In this document: positions 1-5,916 of the stretch, one piece after another
Layout of the letters: each line of letters opens with the position of its first letter
Numbering within the stretch: the first letter of the stretch is position 1
NCBI GenBank assembly: GCA_021791295.1
Contig: JAJYWW010000119.1
Location: 1-5,916, forward strand
DNA length: 5,916 nucleotides
Source of the DNA: a bacterium
GTDB taxonomy: Bacteria > SZUA-79 > Acidulodesulfobacterales > Acidulodesulfobacteraceae
Direction of reading: 5' to 3'
Notes under the pieces: generated by a model
What the model saw: the letters and a program-made list of their open reading frames with translations, nothing else
What the model was told of the DNA's origin: nothing
Databases searched by the model: none
Position numbers and translations under genes: made by a program

Positions 1-73
1 GATAGACGAATCTATTAAGTTTATTGAAACTATAAGAGGCGTAGGCTATAAATTTATAGATGAAAAAATATGA
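1..73 (+). CDS. OmpR/PhoB-family response regulator, C-terminal end (partial, 5' end outside window)
   Basis: An open frame from base 2 reads 23 residues to a TGA at 71-73 and contains ETIRGVGYKF. This is the hallmark end of the winged-helix DNA-binding domain of OmpR/PhoB response regulators: the last helix runs into the wing hairpin, usually written as T(V/I)RGxGY(R/K)F. A short tail (IDEKI) follows, which is normal for the family. The phosphoacceptor receiver domain and most of the DNA-binding domain lie upstream of the window, so the regulon and partner kinase cannot be judged. The stop codon sits inside the start of the next gene (14-base overlap), which suggests co-transcription and translational coupling with tamB. 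The family call rests on one short but highly characteristic motif. The only other idea would be another winged-helix regulator of the same superfamily, such as a SARP- or ToxR-like protein. Confidence 0.82.
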   Translation, partial: IDESIKFIETIRGVGYKFIDEKI

Positions 74-3000
74 CAAAAAGCTTAAAATTTATCTTGCAGT
101 TTTGCTGTTTCTTATCGTCGCAATCTCGGCAAGCGCCGTTTCTTTTTTAGAATCTTCCTATTTTGCCTATATAGCAAAAACCTATATATCTTCTTATCTT
201 TCCAAAAAACTTAAAAAAACGGTAACGTTAAAACGGATAAGATTTTCTTTTTTTTCTCCGCAAATAAGTATTTACGGCGTAAAAATTAAAAATTTGGCAA
301 AGATTAAACAAGTCGATATAAACGTCGGACATGTTAATATTTTCAGCAGAGAGTTAAATATTTATAAAATAAATATAATTAATCCCTACTTAAATGTTTT
401 AATAAAGAATAATAAATTTTATAACTATAAAAAAATAGCTTCGGTAATAAAAGAATTTTCCGTTAAGCGTCCAAACGGTTTAATTTCGGTTTCGTTCGAT
501 AAGATAGAAATATCCGGCGGCAGTTTCAATTTTAACGACGAAGATAAAAATATACTTGTTAATCTTAAAAAAATAAATATTACCGTTTATAAAAAACCTT
601 CTGAAACTCCGTTCATTTATAAAAACGCCGGGATATATCTTAAATACGATATTCCTTATATATTTTTAAAATCAGGCAATTTAAAATACGGAGGAGTTTA
701 CCGCTCAAGCGCTGAAGAGATACATTATATAAAAGGTTTTATATATTACCGAAAAGTAATATTGGGAAATAAATATTTTAGCGTTTCGTCCGGAGGCATT
801 TTAGAATTAAAGAAAAAAATTTTATTTCCGGAAATTATTAAAAAAATTAACGATACTACGTTATTAAAAGTAAGCAGCCTTTCTTTTTTTTCTAATCGTT
901 TTAAGGAACTTCCGGCTTTAAAAGGAAAACTGCGGGCAAACGTGAATGTAATAGGAGCGGCTGCCGGAAGGTTAAAGTCTAAAGCCGTAATTACGTTAAA
1001 AGATACGGTTTTTTCAGGCGGCGATTTTAAAAGCGGAAAAATAATATGTACGTTTGACCGAAACGGCTCAAAAGACAAAAATAATATTATAAAATTCAAA
1101 AAAATCAATCTTAAAATTTTTAACGGTACTTTCAGTTCTAAGGGCAGCATAAATATTAACGAAAAAGAAGGCAAATTTAAATCGGCATTAAAAGGAATAG
1201 ACGTCGGAAAACTGATCGATTTTTACGATACGGAAAAAATTCCTCAGTTAAAAGGCGAGGCTGAAGGCAGTATTACGACTTTTTTAAATTTCGGCAAAAA
1301 TTTTTACGCTGCGAATATTGAAAAAATAAATTTGCTTAAACCGGTTGAACAGCTTAAATTTAAAAACGAAAAAGGAATAAATACGATATACAGGATTAAT
1401 TACGGAAACGGAATTTTACTTAACGGAGCGGTTTTAGTAAACGATAAATACGTCATCATAAAGCATACCGGAATTTTATCGGAAACCGTAAAAGGCGTTT
1501 TCGGCGGGAAAATTAATTACGAAAAAAAATATTTAAATTTTAATTTTCAAGCTTCTTACGGTAAACTGCCGAAAATTAGTCTTGTCGATAAATATAAAAG
1601 CCGGTATTTTAATCCTTCGGCGGACGGAATATTGACGGGCAATATAGCAGGAAAATTTAACGGCATATATTTTAAGTTTAAAAACAGATTTAACAGGCTT
1701 TTTATAAACGGATATACGGCTCCTTTTGCCGGAACCGCAAACGTGAATATAACCGGAAGCGGCAATGTTTTCATAAAAAAAGTAAGACTAAAAGAAAACG
1801 GCACGGACGGAAAGGGGACGTTTAATTTTATCGGAGAAATTTATAAGGACAAAATTTCGCGTCAAGAGCTGATTAACGGATATTTTAATGCAAAAAACCT
1901 TGCGGCGTCGCATGCCGGTTTCTTTGCCGTTTTTAATTCCGAAGGAAATATTAAAGGGGAATTAAAAAATCCCGTTTTAACGGCGGCGGGAAATTCTAAG
2001 AAAGCCGCTATAAACGGTCAAGACGTTATCGGCGTTAATTTTAAATTTTCCGTTACGAAAAAAATATTGAATTTATATGAACTTAGAGGCTTATACGGCG
2101 GCGCTTATTTTAACGCTTACGGCGTTTTGAATTTTAACGGAACCGCAGGAAGAGGCGCTAACGGACAAACCGGCGGCGGCTATGATAATTACGATATAAA
2201 CGTAGTTTCAAACGGCATTAACCTTTCTTATTTAAATTTCAATTTTTTAAAAAAATATTCGGTGAAAGGAATCGCCGATGCCGATTTGCATGTAGGCGGC
2301 ACTTTCAATCTGCCGGATATTTCCGGTTCCGTCGATGCAGAAAAAGTTTTTGTTAAAGATTACCGTCTGGGCGCTATAAAAGCCGTCGTCAATTCGTCGA
2401 AAAGAAAAATGAAACTGCATTTATATGCGATGGATAATACGCTTGACACGAAAGCTAAAATTTTATTGGAAAAAGGTTATCCATACAATTTTATTACGAA
2501 TATAAAAATGTTAAGCGTTAATTACAGAAAAACTTTGTTCAGGCTTTCCGGCGGAATTTTCGGCAGCGGAAAACTTTCTAATTTTAAAAATTCGTATATT
2601 TTTTCCAAATTAGATTACGTGTATTTAAAACACGGTCCTTTTTTCCTGCAGAATATCAAAAACATTAAAATTTCTTATATGGACAGGACACTTGAATTCA
2701 GCGGTTTTAAGCTCAAAGGCGGCAATAACTATTTTCAGCTTAGAGGTTATATAACTCCGCGAAAATACCATATAATATTAAACGACAGAACGGACTTATG
2801 GGTTCTCGGAATTTTTACGAACAAGATAATAAATTCATCCGGATTTGCTACCGCTTCGGCGGTAATATTCGGACCGTCCGCATCTCCGGAAATATACGGA
2901 TTTGCCAATATCAAAAGGGGGCTGATTGAACCGTCCGTTTATTCTTCATTTGCGGCTTCGAGAATTTTTGCGCAGATTACGTTCAATAAAAATATGATAT

Positions 3001-4076
3001 ATATTAAAAAAGCAAGATTCAGGATGCTTAACGGTATTTTTTCGGCTCACGGCATTATTAGGCTTAACAATTTTTTGCCTTCTTATTATAGATTGGAAAC
3101 TAATTTTAATTCCGCGGTTTACAGGGCGTCCGACTATTTTTACGCAAAAATGAGCGGAAGATTAGGTTTTTCGGGGAGGCCGGACAATCCGGTTTTATAC
3201 GGAAGCGTAAAAATTAAAAAAGCCATGTACGATAAGAAAATAAATTTTTCGTCGTTTCTTTTAAGCTATAAAAGATACAACGCGGTAACCCAGGCGTCTC
3301 AGGTAAGTTTAACCAATCCGAGGCTGAATGTAAAGGTAACGTCGAAAAAGAAAATAGAGATAAGAAATAATATAATAAATACGAATTTCAGCGCCGACCT
3401 TAATATTCTCGGCACGCTCGATAATCCCGTAATTATAGGAACGGCGAATGCCGAAAAGGGCGATATATTTTTCAGGGGAACCGAACTGAAACTCGTATAC
3501 GCAAATTTAGATTTTAATAACAGGTATAAAATAAATCCTACTTTCGACGTCGCGGCAAGAACTTATATAAATCAATATATAATAAGAATGAACGCAAGCG
3601 GATCGATGCTTAATTTTAACGTAAATCTTTCGTCGACTCCGCCCCTTTCGGAGTTAAGCATAGTTTCGATGCTTGCGCTCGGCACTTCGGCAAACTCGGT
3701 TTATGCTTCTTCCGCCGGAGGAATAGCCGCTTCTGAAGCCGCTTCGGCGATAGGCGGCGGGGTCGAGCAGAGCGTTACGGGAACCATATCGAGCTATTTC
3801 GGTTTTAAAAATATGTCGATAACGCCCGGCTATTCTGCGATAACGCACAGCGCCGCTCCTCAGGTAACCGTTTCTAAAAACTTGACGAAGCGGCTGTCGG
3901 TTTCATACAGCGATATAGCGTCTTCCCAGTCGTCGCAATCCGCTACCGTTACTTATAAGATTACTCCTCATATTTCCGTTATAGGGGTATGGGAAAATAA
4001 CGAGCTTGCGCCTAATAATTCAAACGTTTTCAGCGAAGTAGGCGGCAATATAGTTTTTCACTTTAGATTTTACTAA
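60..4076 (+). CDS. tamB: TamB-family translocation and assembly module protein (DUF490, AsmA-like)
   Basis: This 1338-residue protein is close in length to E. coli TamB (about 1260). Lysines at residues 2-9 precede one hydrophobic segment (about 10-30), giving an inner-membrane anchor with the rest in the periplasm. Residues ~43-78 resemble the AsmA-like start of the family: a short amphipathic helix, then beta-strands with SPQISIYGVKIKN. The long middle is almost all predicted beta-strand with Gly/Asn turns, fitting the TamB beta-taco groove thought to shield hydrophobic chains. Degenerate P-x-[ILV]-x-G units recur at P638, P752, P943, P1044 and P1123. The C-terminal ~340 residues look like the TamB domain: NPVIIGTANAEKGDIFFRG (1122-1140), then PPLSELSIVSMLALG, a Gly/Ala/Ser-rich stretch, VSKNLTKRLSVSYSD and a final FHFRFY. 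Known family role: partner of an Omp85 protein in outer-membrane assembly and lipid transport. ATG 60 is the only start that keeps the whole anchor; no Shine-Dalgarno is correctly spaced (AAGAGG at 34-39 is about 20 bases away), so coupling to the upstream gene is likely. Functional detail in this lineage is inferred. Confidence 0.9.
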   Translation: MKKYDKKLKIYLAVLLFLIVAISASAVSFLESSYFAYIAKTYISSYLSKKLKKTVTLKRIRFSFFSPQISIYGVKIKNLAKIKQVDINVGHVNIFSRELNIYKINIINPYLNVLIKNNKFYNYKKIASVIKEFSVKRPNGLISVSFDKIEISGGSFNFNDEDKNILVNLKKINITVYKKPSETPFIYKNAGIYLKYDIPYIFLKSGNLKYGGVYRSSAEEIHYIKGFIYYRKVILGNKYFSVSSGGILELKKKILFPEIIKKINDTTLLKVSSLSFFSNRFKELPALKGKLRANVNVIGAAAGRLKSKAVITLKDTVFSGGDFKSGKIICTFDRNGSKDKNNIIKFKKINLKIFNGTFSSKGSININEKEGKFKSALKGIDVGKLIDFYDTEKIPQLKGEAEGSITTFLNFGKNFYAANIEKINLLKPVEQLKFKNEKGINTIYRINYGNGILLNGAVLVNDKYVIIKHTGILSETVKGVFGGKINYEKKYLNFNFQASYGKLPKISLVDKYKSRYFNPSADGILTGNIAGKFNGIYFKFKNRFNRLFINGYTAPFAGTANVNITGSGNVFIKKVRLKENGTDGKGTFNFIGEIYKDKISRQELINGYFNAKNLAASHAGFFAVFNSEGNIKGELKNPVLTAAGNSKKAAINGQDVIGVNFKFSVTKKILNLYELRGLYGGAYFNAYGVLNFNGTAGRGANGQTGGGYDNYDINVVSNGINLSYLNFNFLKKYSVKGIADADLHVGGTFNLPDISGSVDAEKVFVKDYRLGAIKAVVNSSKRKMKLHLYAMDNTLDTKAKILLEKGYPYNFITNIKMLSVNYRKTLFRLSGGIFGSGKLSNFKNSYIFSKLDYVYLKHGPFFLQNIKNIKISYMDRTLEFSGFKLKGGNNYFQLRGYITPRKYHIILNDRTDLWVLGIFTNKIINSSGFATASAVIFGPSASPEIYGFANIKRGLIEPSVYSSFAASRIFAQITFNKNMIYIKKARFRMLNGIFSAHGIIRLNNFLPSYYRLETNFNSAVYRASDYFYAKMSGRLGFSGRPDNPVLYGSVKIKKAMYDKKINFSSFLLSYKRYNAVTQASQVSLTNPRLNVKVTSKKKIEIRNNIINTNFSADLNILGTLDNPVIIGTANAEKGDIFFRGTELKLVYANLDFNNRYKINPTFDVAARTYINQYIIRMNASGSMLNFNVNLSSTPPLSELSIVSMLALGTSANSVYASSAGGIAASEAASAIGGGVEQSVTGTISSYFGFKNMSITPGYSAITHSAAPQVTVSKNLTKRLSVSYSDIASSQSSQSATVTYKITPHISVIGVWENNELAPNNSNVFSEVGGNIVFHFRFY
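87..149 (+). other. N-terminal membrane anchor of the TamB protein
   Basis: Residues ~10-30 of the tamB product (IYLAVLLFLIVAISASAVSFL) form one uninterrupted hydrophobic segment after a Lys-rich N-terminus (MKKYDKKLK). The positive-inside rule places the N-terminus in the cytoplasm and the body of the protein in the periplasm. ASA near the end could be read as a signal-peptidase site, but known TamB proteins keep this segment as an anchor, so an uncleaved signal anchor is preferred. Confidence 0.75.
3057..4073 (+). other. C-terminal TamB (DUF490) domain
   Basis: This covers roughly residues 1000-1338 of the tamB product; the left boundary is approximate. Two DNPV(L/I)xG units lie at 1042 and 1121, the second followed by the family-typical G-D-I-x-F-x-G strand. 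Next come VAARTYINQYIIRMNASG, where the usual pattern is a strand with an alternating hydrophobic face, and the PPLSELSIVSMLALG helix. A flexible Ala/Ser/Gly-rich segment (about 1210-1250) follows, then final strands ending in aromatic FHFRFY. In characterised systems this end of TamB lies near the outer membrane and contacts the Omp85 partner. Confidence 0.82.
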
Positions 4077-4093
4077 AATTTAAAATAAAAACA

Positions 4094-4186
4094 ATGAGTA
4101 TTATAAAAAAAATAAGGAAAATTATAAATTATTTACCGTTATTCGCCGCATTTATTTTATGTTTTGCGGTAAAAGACGCTTATGCC
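4094..4186 (+). other. Sec signal peptide of the Omp85 protein
   Basis: The first 31 residues have a basic n-region (MSIIKKIRKI), a hydrophobic core (NYLPLFAAFILCFAV) and an A-Y-A signal-peptidase I site before LNAAN. Cys23 is not in a lipobox, because the residue just before it is Leu rather than Gly/Ala/Ser, so a lipoprotein is unlikely. This supports ATG 4094 as the start and export to the periplasm. Confidence 0.82.
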
Positions 4187-5916
4187 TTAAACGCCGCAAA
4201 TATTTACGGCATAAACGCGGGACGGTACACCGTAAAATCCATAAATTACAGAGTGCCTTACGGCGTTCCGGCAGGCAATATAAAAAACCTTTTTTATATA
4301 AAAGCCGGAAGAAAATTCTCTATGATTTCTTTAGAGAAAACGATTAAAACGCTTTATGCTTCGGGTTATTTTTCCAATGTTTCGGTTTTTGCAAATATAA
4401 ATAAAAAATTGAAATTAATTTATTTAAAATTTGTTTTTTTTCCGAAAATTTACATTAAAGAAGTTAATATAGAAGGACTTAAAAATACCGGAATTTCGAG
4501 CGGAAGGATAATAAAATCCGTTCCCTTTAAAAAAGGCGGTTTAATATATAAATATTATAAAACCATAAGCATAAAAAAAATAAAAAAGATTATGTCTAGG
4601 GGCGGTTATCCGTCGGCAAAAGTAAGCATAAAAACGCCTTTATTAAATGGAAGGCCTAAATATTATGCGGTAAATATAAAAATTATTTCCGGCAGACCGG
4701 TTATAATTTCTAATATATTCGTTAAATTTAAATTATATTATCCGAAAAAAAAAGTTGAAGCTTTAATTAAAAAACTTGTCGGCAAACCGCTTAATTTAAA
4801 TAAAATTCATTTATTAAGGAAAAGCATATGGGATTTATATAAAAACAAGGGCTACTTAAATTCCATTATAACAAGTCCTAAAATAACTTATATTTCTAAG
4901 CGAAAAGCCGTTATAACACTTAATGTCCATCCGGGTTATAAAATATCATTTCATTTTAAAGGGATAAAACCTTTAAGCGAAAATTTCGTTAAAAATTCCG
5001 TATTGCAGATTAAAAACGTATTAATATTCGACGGCGGCACTTTTTTAGCTTTTCAAGAGGTTTTAAAAAAATACTATATGAAGCAGGGCTATTTTTTTGC
5101 CGAGGTTTTGTTTAAAGAAAACAAAGACAAGAAAGATAAGAAGATAAATCTTTATTATTCGGTAAATAAAGGCAGCAAAGTAAAAATAGGCAAAATATAC
5201 ATATACGGGTATAAACCTTTTAGCAGAGGGACTATAGCGCGTCTTATGAGAACGCGCGTTACCTCTTTTTTTAACAGGGAATATTTCTGCAAAAACAGAC
5301 TTAAAAACGACGTTCAAAATATTAAAAACTATTACGACAACGAAGGCTATTTATCCGCCCGCGTTTCTTACAAATTAAAATTTTCGCCCGATAAAAAGAG
5401 CGTAGCGGTAACAGTAAATATAGATTCCGGAATTCCTACGACCGTAAAAAAAGTTTATATTACGGGGCTTCCCGCTATTTTTAAAAGCAATGCCGCGCTT
5501 ACCGGCTATTTTTTAAAAATGAAAGCGAAACCCTTCCGCATAATTACGGCCGAGAACGGAAAGGAACTGCTTTCCACTAAATTATCGGATTCAGGGTATG
5601 TTTTTTCAAAAGTCAAAATGAACGTAAAGTTTTCTAAAAATAAAAAATATGCATATATATACTATGAAATAAAAGCGGGGCCGAGAGTCAGGATAAAACG
5701 GATTTTAATAACCGGCAATACGGTAACAAGAACAGGTTTTATTAAAAGTCTCTTGCTTTTTAAAAAAGGGCAGTTTTACGACCAGCGGAAAATACTCGAA
5801 ACTCAAAACAGGCTTTATAAAAGGGGTATATTTAATTCGGCCGTTATTAAAATAGAAAATCCGGAAAACGAAGTTTCCGAAAAAACGGTAATGGTTAGGG
5901 TAAAAGATGCAAAACC
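4094..5916 (+). CDS. Omp85-superfamily outer-membrane assembly protein (BamA/TamA type), seven POTRA domains, 3' end outside window
   Basis: One frame stays open from ATG 4094 to the window edge (607 codons plus two bases). A signal peptide is followed by seven POTRA-like units of about 77-86 residues. Each has the alternating beta-alpha-alpha-beta-beta pattern and a turn near its second helix: ASGYFSNV, SRGGYPSAKV, KNKGYLNSI, MKQGYFFAEV, DNEGYLSARV, SDSGYVFSKV and YKRGIFNSAV. The seventh starts RIKRILITGNT and ends VMVRVKDAKP, as barrel-proximal POTRAs do in BamA-type proteins, so the 16-stranded barrel should begin just beyond the window. Known role of the family: POTRAs receive substrates or partner proteins in the periplasm and the barrel inserts proteins into the outer membrane. 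TamA has three POTRAs and E. coli BamA five, so neither name is assigned. Its position 17 bases after tamB suggests that it is TamB's partner. The upstream bases are almost pure A/T with no Shine-Dalgarno; the start is chosen because it precedes the signal peptide. The truncation is due to the window, not a mutation. Confidence 0.92.
   Translation, partial: MSIIKKIRKIINYLPLFAAFILCFAVKDAYALNAANIYGINAGRYTVKSINYRVPYGVPAGNIKNLFYIKAGRKFSMISLEKTIKTLYASGYFSNVSVFANINKKLKLIYLKFVFFPKIYIKEVNIEGLKNTGISSGRIIKSVPFKKGGLIYKYYKTISIKKIKKIMSRGGYPSAKVSIKTPLLNGRPKYYAVNIKIISGRPVIISNIFVKFKLYYPKKKVEALIKKLVGKPLNLNKIHLLRKSIWDLYKNKGYLNSIITSPKITYISKRKAVITLNVHPGYKISFHFKGIKPLSENFVKNSVLQIKNVLIFDGGTFLAFQEVLKKYYMKQGYFFAEVLFKENKDKKDKKINLYYSVNKGSKVKIGKIYIYGYKPFSRGTIARLMRTRVTSFFNREYFCKNRLKNDVQNIKNYYDNEGYLSARVSYKLKFSPDKKSVAVTVNIDSGIPTTVKKVYITGLPAIFKSNAALTGYFLKMKAKPFRIITAENGKELLSTKLSDSGYVFSKVKMNVKFSKNKKYAYIYYEIKAGPRVRIKRILITGNTVTRTGFIKSLLLFKKGQFYDQRKILETQNRLYKRGIFNSAVIKIENPENEVSEKTVMVRVKDAK
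4235..5916 (+). other. Array of seven POTRA domains
   Basis: Approximate residue ranges are 48-116, 117-201, 202-282, 283-362, 363-448, 449-530 and 531-608. The conserved glycine of the G-[YI]-[FPLV] turn falls at 91, 171, 253, 332, 418, 501 and 578, giving spacings of 80, 82, 79, 86, 83 and 77 residues. Most units open with a strand of the form [VI]-x-[IK]-x-x-[IV]-x-[IV]-x-G, as in YIKEVNIEGL, KIGKIYIYGY, TVKKVYITGL and RIKRILITGN. Units 3 and 4 are the most divergent at this position. Boundaries are by eye from the repeat period and may be off by several residues. The repeats are structural; the DNA is not recognisably repeated. Confidence 0.8.

Noticed and set aside
746..1174. Minus-strand open frame of 142 codons opposite tamB
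   Set aside because: It lies wholly antisense to a clear tamB coding frame. Its hydrophobic, Phe/Leu-rich translation is what antisense of Lys/Asn-rich DNA gives, and no family motif is visible.
1556..1804. Minus-strand open frame of 82 codons opposite tamB
   Set aside because: Antisense shadow of tamB with no recognisable domain or ribosome-binding site.
3654..3848. Minus-strand open frame, Arg-rich, opposite the TamB C-terminal domain
   Set aside because: The Arg/Ser/Gly composition mirrors the Ala/Gly/Ser-rich sense codons of the conserved TamB domain, so it is not an independent gene.
3600..3960. Locally GC-richer stretch that could suggest transferred DNA
   Set aside because: It coincides with the Ala/Gly/Ser/Thr-rich part of the TamB C-terminal domain, whose codons are GC-rich by nature. 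The reading frame and domain continue smoothly across it.
4077..4093. Possible promoter or terminator between tamB and the Omp85 gene
   Set aside because: The gap is only 17 bases of A/T, with no inverted repeat and no credible -35/-10 pair, so it looks like an intra-operon junction.
4159..4347. Plus-strand 62-codon frame inside the Omp85 gene
   Set aside because: It is out of frame with the signal peptide and first POTRA, which read clearly from ATG 4094. Its Lys/Arg-rich translation has no family features.
5063..5317. Minus-strand 84-codon frame opposite POTRA 4-5
   Set aside because: Antisense to well-formed POTRA repeats. The apparent hydrophobic helix is an artefact of reading Lys codons backwards.

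Overview
The window holds three consecutive same-strand genes. They are the last 23 codons of an OmpR/PhoB-type response regulator, a complete TamB-family protein, and the first ~608 codons of an Omp85-superfamily (BamA/TamA) outer-membrane protein that runs off the right edge. There is essentially no non-coding DNA: the first two genes overlap by 14 bases and the second and third are 17 bases apart. No RNA gene, mobile element, CRISPR array, terminator or convincing promoter is visible.

The organism is a diderm (Gram-negative) bacterium, because both large genes serve outer-membrane biogenesis. The DNA is AT-rich, with heavy use of AAA, ATA, TTA and AAT. Arg is often AGA/AGG, while Ala, Gly and Thr still often take GCC/GCG, GGC and ACG. 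Both encoded proteins are very rich in Lys, Ile, Asn and Tyr. The seven-POTRA architecture and the gene order do not look like an enterobacterial tam locus and recall delta-proteobacteria-like lineages. The strong basic bias of periplasmic domains would fit an acid-adapted host, for example the low-GC acidophilic Sva0485/Acidulodesulfobacterales group. That placement is a guess.

Layout: bases 1-73 are the regulator's C-terminal winged-helix end. Bases 60-4076 are tamB: an N-terminal membrane anchor, an AsmA-like start, a long beta-rich middle and a C-terminal TamB (DUF490) domain. Bases 4094-5916 are the Omp85 gene: a signal peptide, then seven POTRA domains, with the beta-barrel expected just past the window.

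Working together: TamB-type proteins are anchored in the inner membrane and span the periplasm as a long hydrophobic groove. They partner with an Omp85 protein (TamA, or BamA in lineages without TamA) and have been linked to outer-membrane protein insertion and to phospholipid transport to the outer membrane. Adjacency of the two genes, with the same polarity and tight spacing, argues for such a two-membrane complex. The overlapping response regulator suggests that the module is co-transcribed with a two-component system, possibly an envelope-stress sensor. This last point is inference.
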